From Petunia secreta (Eukaryota > Streptophyta > Magnoliopsida > Solanales > Solanaceae): DNA of 64,000 nt. The notes beneath the pieces are model-generated. The model ran no database searches. It was not told the DNA's origin and saw only the letters and a program-made list of their open reading frames with translations. Location of the stretch: assembly GCA_029990175.1 (NCBI GenBank), contig JARKIP010000065.1, positions 22,360,501 to 22,424,500 of the forward strand, given 5' to 3'. Shown in pieces: positions 24,197 through 35,929 of the stretch. A program made the position numbers and the translations under genes. How positions within the stretch are numbered: the first letter of the stretch is position 1; each line of letters begins with the position of its first letter.

Positions 24197-25254
24197 TGTT
24201 GCAATCACCAAGAACAAAACCTCCCAAAAGTCACTCCCTCACGTGTATCACTCAATATATGAACACTCAAGAGTGAGGCCTTATCAACTTGGGAACCAAG
24301 GTAATCACAACTAGCATGTCCAAGTTAATGTTCGAAATGGAATTAATGAGACTCGATGTACGGACGGCTATTTAAAGTGCGCACTTGAGTCCAAAGGAGT
24401 TCTACGACTCTTCTTTTAATTCTAATCTCCTCCACGCACGAATACCTAATACGCTAAAGGATTAGTGTCTTTCAAGTAGGCCAATTACCTTCAAAACACT
24501 AACCAAGAGGTATGGTAGAAAACGGGACACAAAAGATTAGACTCGAATTGGTACCAAACGGATTTTGAATCGGATGAAATTTCGTTTGTGATCTAGAAAC
24601 TCATCATATTTAATGGTCCAACTGGAGTACAGATGTTTGGGAACTGTCCGGATGTTGTTGCGAACATTCGGTCCAAAACTAGAATTTTCTGGAAAAACCT
24701 TTTCTTCACTGTCGCGTGCAAGGGGCCGCGATAGCGAAGACCACAGCTTTCCTCAGCGCGATTGCGCCAGACCTCGCGCGATCGCGCAGGTCTGCAGTGC
24801 AGAACCAGAATCCCGACTGCAACTTCAGTTTTTTGCACCCAAAACAACCCCGACTCGACTTTTACTCAGTTCCAACGATACCCAATGGTGTTTTCAACAA
24901 TAACAACCAATTCCGAATGGTCTCAAACCTCTAACAAACAACAACAAAGCTTCGATTCAAGTTTGAAGCGTTTTCAAGAAATTTTCAACTTTCGGAGCTG
25001 ATTTTCGAGTTTTTGAATCTTAACACCAAAACACGGGATATAGGTATCAAAACGACGGGAATACAATAAGTAACAATCCCCACTGCTTTTTAACACTCGG
25101 GGATTCGTATCCAACTCGCTTGACCAAATTTTGTAAAGTTTTCTAGTTTTTCAATTTTTTTGTTTTTCTTCAAATTTTCAAGAACACAACAACGACAATA
25201 ATACTAACACGTTGAACAAGGAACGGGGGTTTGTAAGAACATAACCCGAGCCTT
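24197..25254 (-). other. N2 5' leader with GCGATCGC-class palindromes
   Basis: Untranslated, aligned with the N4 leader over its length. At 24712-24792 it has GCGATAGCG, GCGCGATTGCGCC and GCGCGATCGCGC motifs, the same class as its LTR. N4 lacks about 75 bases present here near 25040-25110, flanked by GTATC. Confidence 0.75.
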
Positions 25255-25266
25255 ACTCTGATACCA
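25255..25266 (-). other. N2 primer-binding site (one mismatch)
   Basis: On - TGGTATCAGAGT next to the LTR edge at 25269. Confidence 0.85.
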
Positions 25267-25268
25267 AC

Positions 25269-26047
25269 TGATGCAACCCAAAACGAGCGGAAGCTAAACA
25301 CGATGCTAATAATGCGGATGCGATAAAACACAAGATAGATGATATCAATGATATAGGGAAACAAGGATTGGGGAGTCAAGAAACGAGAAGAAAGAACGGC
25401 TAATTGGAATTCAAGACATGAATTAAATTATCCAAAAGGTAGAATGAAACTCGAAACTTACAAGGAATTCACGCTAGTGGTGAATCTCCATAAATTCCAA
25501 GTCGATGAGATACATGAAGCCTCGGGTTATGTTCATACTCTCAAATGTTCATACAAGGTAAGCTAAAAACTAATGAAATGAAGAGCAAATGTGCTATATA
25601 TACATTTACATTGTTAAATGGACAAAAATTGCCCCTGAAGCTGATTCTAGTCCGCTGCTCCACTCCAAGGCATCGCGATCGCGCAAGGAGTCACGCGATC
25701 GCGCAGGCAACATTCCAAGTCATCGCGATCGCGCAAGTCTTCAGCATCTTCAGCTCGCCTTCGCGTTCAGTTGGGCACCATCGCGCAGGGTATTCAGGAA
25801 CTCTTCGCGATCGCGCATGTAGGGTCGCGATCGCGAAGAACAGATGTTCTTCGTTAGGCAGTGAGCTCCCAGTGTGCTCCCCTGTTTTGCCTTGTTTTAG
25901 GCTGCCTGTTTTCCTGCCCTGTTTCCTCCATCCTCGGCGCTCCAATGCATGATCTTCAAGATGTTTCCGGAGGCCTTGACTCGTAACCCTTGTGCTCTCG
26001 AGCTTGGCTTTTGATGGTTGGCGTTTAGGCCATTTTGGGATGCATCA
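25269..26047 (-). repeat. LTR shared by N2 (as 5' LTR) and N4 (as 3' LTR)
   Basis: TGATGCAACCCAAAACG...TTTTGGGATGCATCA. Its left flank is a primer site (N2 internal side) and its right flank a polypurine tract (N4 internal side). It therefore serves both elements in an LTR-internal-LTR-internal tandem. A GCGATCGC array lies at 25671-25842. Confidence 0.88.
25671..25842 (-). repeat. GCGATCGC palindrome array in N2/N4 shared LTR
   Basis: At least five exact GCGATCGC sites (e.g. CATCGCGATCGCGCAAGG) plus decayed ones, in U3. Confidence 0.88.
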
Positions 26048-26060
26048 TCCTCCCCTTCTT
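26048..26060 (-). other. N4 polypurine tract
   Basis: Sense AAGAAGGGGAGGA directly before the 3' LTR, preceded by TTTCGAGGACGAAATCC, the same segment as in G elements. Confidence 0.9.
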
Positions 26061-26520
26061 GAAAGGATTTCGTCCTCGAAATCGAACCATCAAAACCTAC
26101 AATCTAAACAAGCACAACCAAAACGTCCTACTTCACAAGTAGGTTAGCTTACGAAGAATAAGTGCAAGTGGTGTTGAAAACACAATCTTGTGATAGAGCC
26201 AAGCATCAATACCTATTAAAAAGCTTATGTCCTCAAAGGAGACAACAAAGTCTTGGCTCGACAAGAACAAGCACTCATTTTCAAAACAAGCGAAGAGATC
26301 AAGGATATGCATGTAGCAATTAAATTCCCCACGACCCCTAAGCCCATGACCAACACACCAAGCCTTCAAATCAAGTTTATCACAATGTGACACATTGGCT
26401 TTGGCATGCCCAACACTCAAGGTGTTCTCAACATATGGAATGGAGTAAGTAAAGTAGTTCAACTCACAACCAACATCGATTACTCCACTACCCTTCTTAA
26501 GAGCATTCTAATATACACCG

Positions 26521-27292
26521 TGATGCAATGGAAACTAGGCGGAAGCTACAAACGATATGATAATGCGGAAGCTAAAACAAGATAGGCGATATCGATAACG
26601 ATATCGAGATAAAAAGCAAGACGAGGCATGAAACGTTTACCTAAGTAGCACCGAGGAACTTGTCTCGATACACCCCGGGTGAAGTCAAGGATCACCTATA
26701 CTACGCAACTACCCTCAAGAGACACGCAGCTCTCGCAAATAGAATGATCAAAGAGGTTACGATGTTCAACTTAGAATCCACCAAGTGAAATCATGCCCGC
26801 TCACGGGTTCTTCATTGAGATTCACTCAAGAAATTCATCATTCTACATTCAAGGTTTTTTTATCGTAATATATGAATGAGGGGTGTATTTATAACACCCC
26901 ATTACATGGTTTATCAAGTTTCTGGTCCGCTGCTCCTCAAACCTTTATCGCGATCGCGTGAAGGGAATAGCGATCGCGCAGGGACTTGTCTTCAGAGGCT
27001 CGCGATCGCGCGAGATTGGGCGCGACAGCGAAGAGCAATGATTTCCTCTTCGCGATCGTGCAGACATGGTCGCGATCGCGAAGAACAGATCTTCCTCGTC
27101 AGGCAGTAAGCTCAGAAAGTGCTGCCCTGTTTTGCCCTGTTTTGGCTCCCCTATTTCCTGCACTGGTTTCAGCCCTGCCTCCACTTTGATTGAGCTCCAA
27201 TGCATGATCATCAAGTCATCTCCCGAGCTCATATCATCCATGCCTTGACTTCCAAACCAAGTGTAGGTGTCGATGCAATTTGGGTTGCATCA
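26521..27292 (-). repeat. Solo LTR S1, CRM-like G3 type
   Basis: 772 bp, TGATGCAATGG...TTGCATCA, flanked by a perfect 5-bp TSD CACCG (26516-26520, 27293-27297). Read on -, it starts TGATGCAACCCAAATTGCATCG, like the G3 LTR. Has a GCGATCGC array at 26948-27085. Product of LTR-LTR recombination. Confidence 0.93.
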
Positions 27293-29165
27293 CACCGAGA
27301 GGTACCTCGTCACCTCCCAAATCAACCCCAAGACAATCCTCCTTATTTGACAAACTCCAAAGGAAGGTCTCTAAAATAGGTCCTTCATCATTATAGTCCA
27401 CACAACAAAGGCTAGGACTACTAGAAGATAGGTCAACACGACAAATACGAAGATCACTCTCCTCACTCGGAGTTCCAAACGTTGGATCATCCATAGAGCC
27501 TATCTTGACAAACCATGGAGGTTCGACTCTACTATCGACTCTAGTCCGATACAATTCACCACCGCAAATGAGATTGGCTTCAAACAATAGAAATGTAAAG
27601 GCATGCACCTCAAATTCATGGTTACACAAAAGCATAGAATCAAGACTAGGTCCTTCACTCTCACTCGAGGAGTCACCGAAAATAAATCAATCCATCTCAC
27701 ACTCTAGAGACTCCTCAACATCAAATCCACCCTCACTACGACACAAGAGACCACCACTATCAATTAAGCAATCAAAGGGAAGAATATGATTATCATGCAA
27801 TTCATCTTCTCCTTTAACAAATATAGGTGGGGTGTCATAATAAGGTTCACAAACAAGGTCAACTACGACATCTTCACTAAAGAGAGGTTCAATGAAAACC
27901 GAGCTCACATCATGATGTGGCTTTTCAATCCTCTCAACTAGTGGTTCATTTACACACACAAGTTGACCCAAGGGCTCTACACTAGTTGCAAACACATTAT
28001 AGTCATGCAAATCATCAACTAGCCTAGAGTCCTTACAAACAACATCACAAGACAAGGAAATAGCATGCTCAATGGAGGAAGGACTAACACATACCTTTGA
28101 AGTGTCATGAATGTCTTCACCTTGTAGCTCGCATTCGGCGTCTCCTTCACCTTGTCTTTCAATCTCGGAACATGGTTGAGGCTCCATCGGTTTGCCTCCA
28201 AGAATACCTACACAAGTGCTCAACCAAGTAGAAGAAAAAGGATAAAGGGTTAAGGTTAGAATAAGGGGTGTCCTCACTCTCAATTTTTCTTTTTCCCTCT
28301 TTCTTTTCCCTCATTTTCTTTTCAAGGTCGGGTGTAGATTCGGGTGGCGACTACTCACTCACATCACTCAACACAACCTCTCCTTTTCCACTCGAGAGTT
28401 GTCACCGGTCACTCCCTTACTCCTCTCTATCTTTTTTCTCTAAAATTCGGGCAAATTGGGACGAGGCCCAAGAATACCCATAGCCGGAGTAGGTGGACTT
28501 TTCACGTCAACCCGGAATCTAGGTCTAGGAGACTCATCACTTGATGTCTCCTTCTTCTTTGTTGGTGAACCACTCGGCTTTGGAAGTGGCTTCGGGCTCA
28601 CCTTGTCGACATTTGCCAACCCTTTTGTAGCATTAGTCCCACCATTGCTTGTGTTTGGAGGACTTCTCGTTTGCACATTGTTGCCCATGGAATGAAGTTC
28701 TCGATCCTTGCTCCTTTGCCTAGCCAAAGAAGGTGCACTAGTAGGCACTTGGCTCTTCGCCCGGTAAGGCACAAAGTCATAAACTCTTTGCCCTACGCCC
28801 ACAAGATACGCACCCTTCACCACACTATTTGCACCCTCTTCCCCTCCAACCACGGCTCACCTATCCACACATCAACATGACGCATGGGATACACGTCACA
28901 CCACACATAGCATTTATAACTCCCATGAGATATGAGTACCCGAGCCTCCTTAGAAACCCACACTCCCTCACACTCATAAGGATGCTCTAGCTTATGGCAT
29001 GGTATCCTAAGCCTATCAACCAAAGAGACGCTAATACAGTTGGCATCGGTATCACCAATCTTGAGCAAGTATCCTCCAATACCATTTACCCCAACAACGA
29101 ACCTACATCTACCCAAGTTTTGTAGATTGGCATCCAAGTGAGAACTTGAATGCCCACAAGTGTCA

Positions 29166-29387
29166 TGATGCGGGGCATACCTCAAGGCCGTTCACTAGGA
29201 GTCAAGCCAAGTTTTTTCAAGACACCCATCTTCACTTGACTTGGAGGGACATGGATGAAGGCTCCGAGAGTAGCTCGAAGATCATGCTTTTGAGTGCCAT
29301 GGATGGTGGATCACTTAGGCCACTTGAAGAGGCATCCGGGGCATGTTTGCAAGCAAATCAAGACGCTACAGGAACGGGCGGCCCGCC
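29166..29387 (+). repeat. LTR 5' fragment replacing N4 ORF sequence
   Basis: Starts TGATGCGGGGCATACC. It encodes the LTR-borne pol tail of G-type elements (RPFTRSQAKFFQDTHLHLTW) and ends at a GGGCGGCCCGCC palindrome. The right junction shares CCTAGAAGATGC with the N ORF. Confidence 0.75.
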
Positions 29388-29862
29388 TAGAAGATGCAAG
29401 CTTCTCCTTTCCCATGGAACAACCACCACCACCCCCTATACTAATGGTAGGCCCTCTATTACTCCCTTGCACACCGTCAGCAACACTAAGAGAAGATGCA
29501 TAAGAAAAACCCATATGTTCAACATCATCATCAACTCTACCTATGTCACTATCATCAATATCAAATTCTTCACAAGAAGAGTAAGTAGGATCAATGTACC
29601 TTGAAGCGTCACCATCTTCGATTTCTTGACTAGAAGCATAGGCATCATCACATTCTTCATCACAAGCCTCATAGTCTTCCTCAATCTCACGATCATCACA
29701 CTGAACCGCTTCATCAACATGGGAGCCATGGTTTCCATCACCATAGTAATGGCCATCATCACCCTCATAGGAACCATAGTCTCCATCATCACCATACGAG
29801 TCATAGCAACTCGCATCATCGCCACATGAGCCACAATCTACTCCATCATTATTGTCCGACAT

Positions 29863-30860
29863 TGTTGCAATCACCAAGAACAAAACCTCCCAAAAGTCAC
29901 TCCCTCACGTGTATCACTCAATATATGAACACTCAAGAGCGAGGCCTTCTCAACTTGGGAACCAAGGTAATCACAACTAGCATGTCCAAGTTAAAGTTCG
30001 GAATGGAATTAATGAGACTCGATGTACGGACAGCTATTTAAAGTGCGCACTCTAGGCCAAAGGAGTTCTACGACTCTTCTTTGAATTCTAATCTCCTCTA
30101 CGCACGAATACCTAATACGCTAAAGGATTAGTGTCTTTCAAGTAGGCCAATTACCTTCAAAACACTAACCAAGAGGTATGGTAGAAAATGGGACACAAAA
30201 GATTAGATTCGAATTGGTACCAAACAGATTTGGAATCGGATGAAATTTCGTTTGTGATCTAGAAACTCATCATATTTAATGGTCCAATTGGAGTTCAGAT
30301 ATTTGGGAACTGTCCGGAAGTCGTTGCGAACATTCTGTCCAAAACTGGAATTTTCTGGAAAAAACAGTTTTTCGCTGTAGCGTGCAAGCGGTCGCGATCG
30401 CGAAGACCACAGCTTTCCTCAGCGCGATTGCGCCAGACCTCGCGTGATCGCGCAGGTCTGCAGTGCAGAACCAGAATCCCGACTGCAACTTCAGTTTTTG
30501 GCACTCAAAACAACCCCAACTCGACTTTTACTCAGTTCCAATGATACCCAATGGTGTTTTCAACTATAACAACCAATTCCCAATGGTCTCAAACCTCTAA
30601 CAAACAACAACAAAGCTTCGATTCAAGTTTGAAGCGTTTTCAAGAAATTTTCAACTTTCAGATTTGATTTTCGAGTTTTTGAATCTTAACACCAAAACAC
30701 GGGATATAGGTATCCAACCCGCTCGACCAAATTTTGTCAAGTTTTCTAGTTTTTCACTTTTTTTGTTTTTCTTCAAATTTTCAAGAACAACACAACAACA
30801 ACAATAATACTAACACGTTGAACAAGGAACGGGGGTTTGTAAGAACATAACCCGAGCCTT
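29863..30860 (-). other. N4 5' leader with GCGATCGC-class palindromes
   Basis: Untranslated. The palindrome cluster at 30379-30457 includes GTCGCGATCGCGAAG and GCGCGATTGCGCC. Shorter than the N2 leader by a deletion near 30700. Confidence 0.75.
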
Positions 30861-30872
30861 GCTCTGATACCA
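30861..30872 (-). other. N4 primer-binding site (tRNA-Met)
   Basis: On - TGGTATCAGAGC, two bases from the LTR edge. Confidence 0.92.
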
Positions 30873-30874
30873 AC

Positions 30875-31694
30875 TGATGTAACCCAAAACGAGCGGAAGC
30901 TAAACACGATACAAATAATGCGGAAGCGATAAAACACAAGATAGATGATATCAATGATATCGGGAAATAAGGATTGGGGAGTCAAGAACTAGAAGAAAGA
31001 ACGGATAATTGGAATTCAAGACATGAATTAAATTATCCAAAAGGGAGAATGAAACTCGAACCTTACAAGGAATTCACTCTAGTGGTGAATCTCCATAGAT
31101 TCCAAGTCGATGAGATACATGAAGCCTCGGGCTTCGGCAAGAAAGGCTCAGCCTTCTCTCAATTCTCTCTACTCTCAAATGTTCACACAACGTAAGCTAA
31201 AAACTAATGAAATGAAGAGAAAATGTGCTATATATACATTTACATTGTTAAATGGACAAAAATTGCCCCTGAAGCTGATTCTGGTCCGCTGCTCCACTCC
31301 AAGGCATCGCGATCGCGCAAGGAGTCACGCGATCGCGCTGGCAACATCCCAAGTCATCGCGATTGCGCCAAGGGCTCGCGATCGCGTATGTCTTCAGCAT
31401 CCTCAGCTCGCCTTCGCGCTCAGTTGGGCGCCATCGCGCAGGGTATTCAGGAACTCTTCACGATCACGCATGTAGGGTTGCGATCACGAAGAACAGATGT
31501 TCTTCGTTAGGCAGTGAGCTCCCAGTGTGCTCCCCTGTTTGGCCCTGTTTTGGGCTGCCTGTTTTCCTTCCCTGTTTCCTCCGTCCTCGGCGCTCCAATG
31601 CATGATCTTCAATATGTTTCCGGAGGCCTTGACTCGTAACCCTTGTGCTCTCGAGCTTGGCTTTTGATGGTTGTCGTTTAGGCCATTTTGGGAA
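30875..31694 (-). repeat. N4 5' LTR, major part
   Basis: TGATGTAACCC..., with palindrome array at 31303-31495 and R-region hairpin near 31121-31137. The terminal GCATCA is at 39260-39265 beyond G2. Confidence 0.88.
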
Positions 31695-32402
31695 TGATAA
31701 GAATCAAACGCGAAAAATTAAAAGGGTAGGAACGAGACGTATCTCGATTACAAATCTCAAGTAGCAACGGAGAACCCATTCCGTTACACCCCGAGAGAAG
31801 GTCAAGAACACCTACGCTAGGCAACTACCATCGAGCTAACGTGAGCATGCAGGTAGAATGGTCGGAGGGGATCAGAATTCATCTAGATCCGCTAGAGGAA
31901 GAACAAGTCCCATTCAAGGTTTCATTCAGTAAGAACTCTTCAACACAAAGTGTATTTTAATCATCAAGGTAAGCTAATGATAATAACAAGCTATCTAGCT
32001 ATTTATAGGTGTTTTTAGACACCATATGAAAGGTCTAAAATTCCCACACTTAGGCTTAGGAATAAAGGACCACGTAGGGTCAAAATAGTCTTAACATAGC
32101 TAGGAATCACGTGCTTCAGCAATTTGGGCGGAGCGCCCGAGTTTTGGAACAGAGGGGTGGCCTAGGCGGGACGCCCAGAGTTTGGGCGGAGCGCCTAGGC
32201 CTAGGCTTCCTCAGGCGGAGCGCTTGGTTCTTCAGGCGGAGCGCCCAAAGCACTGGGCTGCTCCTCTTGTGCTCTAATCACTCGGAACGGCTTACAATCG
32301 CTTCCTTCTTCTAGGCCCTTCCTCATCAAGTGTAGGTGTACTCCTTGGATGTTCTTAGCTTGGCTCCGAGTGAAGGGTCTTGTGGGGGTTTGGGTCTTAT
32401 CA
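31695..32402 (-). repeat. G2 3' LTR
   Basis: TGATAAGAATCAAACGCG...GGGTCTTATCA. Palindrome array at 32124-32250. The G2 pol frame ends inside at 32201, so the palindromes are partly translated as an A/P/E-rich tail. Confidence 0.93.
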
Positions 32403-35400
32403 TCCTCCCCTTTTTGAGAGGATTTTGTCCTTGAAATTGGAGCATCATTCACGACCTCTTCATCATCATTCACGACCTCTTCATTACCGACATCCAAAGG
32501 AACCAAGTCACAAACATTGAAAGTATTAGAAACTTGATACTCACTTGGCAAGTCGACCACATAGGCATTGTTGTTTATCTTGGAAAGCATTTGGAATGGG
32601 CCATCTCCACGGGGTGCCAACTTCCCTTTCCTAAGGTTTGGAAACCTTCTTTCCGAAAGTGCACCTACACATAGTCACCCTTCTTGAGTTCCACCTTCTT
32701 GCGTCCCTTGTTTTTCTTTCAGGCTACCTTTGCATAAGCTTCCTCCAAGTTCTTCTTCGCCTTAGCATGTAGCTCCATCAAAGCCTTGGCTCTAGCTTTA
32801 CCTTCAAAATTAACAACCATTTCCCTTGGCAAAGGGGTTAGACCAAGGGGAATCAAGGGGTTAAAACCATAGACACACTCAAAGGTAGTCATGCCTATCA
32901 TGCTATGCAATGTGCGATTGTAGGCAAACTCCATAAGAGGTAGACGATCATTCCAAGTCCCGGCCTTACCTCGAGTCATGGCTCTAAGAAGAGCACCCAA
33001 GGTTCTGTTTACCACCTCCGTTTGTGGGTGGTGGGACGTGGAGAACAAGAGCTTGGTGCCTAAAGCACCCCATAAACTCCCCCAAAAATGGCTTAGGAAC
33101 TTAGTGTCCCTATCAGTCACTATGGTTTGAGGCACACCATGCAACTTCAAAACATTCTCAATAAACAAAGTAGCAACGTGTTGTGCATCATCACATTTCT
33201 TGCATGGAATGAAATGAGCCATTTTGGAGAACCTATCCACAACAACATAAATGCTATCATGGCCCCCCTTAGTCCTTGGTAATCCCATCACAAAATCCAT
33301 TGAGATATCCAACCATGGACTAGTAGGTACAGGGAGAGGGGTATACAACCCATGGGGGTGGGCTTTGGATTTAGCACGCTTGCACTCAAGGCAATTGTTG
33401 CAAAACTTTTCCACTTGCACCCCCATTTTTGGCCAATGAAATTGTTCTTTAAGAATAGCCAAAGTCTTTCTTGTGCCAAAATGACCCATGAGTCCCCCGC
33501 TTTGTGCCTCGTGCACAAGCAACTCTCTCCAAGAGGATTCGGGTATACACACTCTACCATTTTTGAAGATATATCCATTAACCCCTTGGTATTTCTCTAC
33601 TCTCCCCCCTTTCTCTAGAGTGTCATGGACACTCTTTAGCTTTGGGTCATGAGCATACATCAATTTAATGCTCTCAAAACCCATGAGCTTAGAGGTAAGA
33701 GTGGTGGCTAGAGCGAACTTCCTAGAAAGTGCGTCCGCCACAACATTGTCTTTCCCTTTCTTGTATTGGATAACATAGGGAAAAGACTCAATGAATTCAA
33801 CCCACTTCCTAGAAAGTGCGTCCGCCACAACATTGCCTCGTGCACAAGCAACTCTCTTAAATGCTTGAGTGACTCATGGTCACTCTTGATTACAAATTCT
33901 CGAGGCCAAAGGTAGTGTTGCCAATGGGCAAGGGCTCTCACAAGGGCATACAACTCCTTGTCATATGTAGAATAGTTCAAGGAGGCCCCTTTCAATTTCT
34001 CACTAAAGTAGGCGATGGGTTTGCTATCTTGCATTAAAACACACCAATTCCCACCCTCGAGGCATCACATTCAACCTCAAATGCCTTTCCGAAGTCAGGC
34101 AATTGCAATAGAGGGGCGGTACTCAACCTACTTTTCAACTCTTGGAAGGCCTTCTCTTGAGGCTCTCCCCATACAAAAGGTTGGTCCTTCTTCACCAATT
34201 CAGTGAGGGGAGCGGCAATGGATCTAAAGTCTTTCACAAATCTTCTATAAAAACTAGCAAGACCATGAAAGCTCCTCACTTGAGTCATTGTAGTAGGAGT
34301 AGGCCAACCACGTATGGCCCCTACCTTAGACTCATCCACCTCCACTCCTTGGGCACTCGCAACAAACCCAAGGAAGACTACCTTCTTAACACCAAAGGCA
34401 CACTTTTCAAAATTAGCATAGAGCTTTTCGGCTCAACTTTTCAAGCACTTGCCTAAGGTGATCAACATGGTCATCTATTGATTTACTATAGATCAATATA
34501 TCGTCAAAGTAGACGACCACAAACTTGTTGATGAATGGCTTTAGAACATGGTTCATTAGCCTCATGAAAGTGCTAGGTGCATTGGAGAGCCCAAAGGGTA
34601 TCACCAACCATTCATAGAGACCAAACTTGGTCTTGAATGCGGTTTTCCATTCATCACCGGGTTTCGTCCGGATTTGATGGTAGCCGGACCTAAGGTCAAT
34701 TTTGCGAAACAAACACGAACCACTCAATTCATCTAACATATCATCAAGTCGGGGAATGGGATGACGGTACTTTACCGTTATTTTGTTCACGGCCCGACAA
34801 TCAACACACATCCTCAAAGTGCCGTCCTTTTTGGGAACAAGGATCACGGGTACGGCACAAGGACTCAAGCTCTCCCTCACCAAGCCTTTAGCGAGCAATT
34901 CATCAACTTGCTTTTGCAATTCTATTGTATCCTCCGGATTGCTCCTATAAGCCGGCTTGTTTGGGATTTGGGATCCCGGGACAAAGTCGATTTGGTGTTC
35001 AATACCCCTCAAAGGAGGTAATCCATCCGGCATCTCATCCGGGAACATGTTCCCAAAATCCTTCAAGACATTCTCAAACACACTAGGCAAAGGGTTAGAA
35101 GAAAAATCACAATTCGAGTTAAGGATCATACCTTTGTGCACTAGGCATAGGAGAAACTTGGTGCCATCATTTCCTTTTAGGATCTCGCCCGGTTGCATCA
35201 TGGCCCAAATGCCACCGGTAGAAGAAGAAGGTGGGATTGCCACCATGCTTTTGGACAAAGGGCTAGTCTCAATGATTGCTTGGCCTTTGCCACCTCCCTC
35301 AACTCCCTCATCCGATTGTAGTCATCACTCACTTGTTTGGGAGTTAGGGGCTTCAACACAAATTTCCTTCCTTCATGTTGGAGCGTGTAAGTGTTGACAC

Positions 35401-35929
35401 GCCCGTCATGAACGCCTTGTCGATCAAATTGCCAAGGCCTTCCAAAGAGAAGGTGGCAAGCTTGCATGGGCACCACGTCGAACAAGTGTTCGTCAACATA
35501 ACTACCCATTTTAAACTTGATCATTGCTTGCTTCACTACTTTTAGCTCCCCACATTCACTAAGCCATTGCAATCGATATGGCTTGGGGTGCTTTACGGTA
35601 GGCAACTTCAATTGGGTTATAAGAGATTGACTCACAACATTAGCACAATTCCCGTAGTCAATGATCATAGAGCATAACACCCTTAACACGACACCTAGCA
35701 TGGAAAAAGTTTTCTCTTTGCAAGGTTTCACCATCCTCCACAATCATAGCTCCTAAGCTCCTCCTCACAACTAGAAAAGTATGAGGTTCCTCATCCTCCA
35801 CCGTGTCATCTTGATCATCCTCCTCTACTCCCTCATCTCCCTCTACTCCCTCATCATCCTCAGGTTCACTCTCTTGTTCATAAGCATTTTCACCAACAAG
35901 AACCATTGTCCTCTTCGTAGTACACTCCT
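32201..35929 (-). pseudogene. G2 protease-RT-RNase H-integrase remnant
   Basis: Protease active loop reads MIIDYGNCANVV, so the second and third residues of D-S-G are changed. RT (VPKKDGTLRMCVDCRAVNK; YFDDILIYSKS), RNase H and integrase follow in several frames, broken near 35690, 34430, 34040 and 32700. The integrase core has lost three residues before its last catalytic Glu (HHPQTEVVNR against HHPQTDGQTEVVNR in G4). RNase H carries a filler insertion at 33805-33857. The C-terminal tail has TRPFTRSQAK inside the LTR. Nonfunctional. Confidence 0.9.
33805..33857. other. Double templated filler replacing part of RNase H
   Basis: 33805-33835 copies 33718-33748 exactly, and 33836-33857 copies 33507-33528 exactly. 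Together they replace about 36 bases (ACCCACTT|GGCATGTC... in G4). Confidence 0.9.

Larger units (their letters stand above)
26133..29862 (-). pseudogene. N-family ORF (copy N4), full span but interrupted
   Basis: Start at 29862 (MSDNNDGVDCGSCG); natural end at 26133 (LRKLTYL, stop), matching the N5 end. It shows the acidic head, retropepsin-like segment (LLKIGDTDANCIS; EHPYECEGVW; CDVYPMRHVDVWIGEPW) at about 28850-29120, linker, acidic Cys-containing region and a C-terminal block (YFTYSIPYVENTLS to WLYHKIVFSTPL). About 300 bases of ORF between the Gly-rich and retropepsin-like parts are replaced by an LTR fragment (29166-29387). A solo LTR interrupts the tail at 26521. Other frameshifts lie near 28860, 28440 and 28260. 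No RT or integrase. Function unknown; the best guess is a much changed gag-protease derivative. Confidence 0.8.

Noticed and set aside
24593..24847. 84-codon frame in the N2 leader as a gene
   Set aside because: Lies over the palindrome cluster in untranslated leader, not conserved as a frame in N1, N3 or N5.
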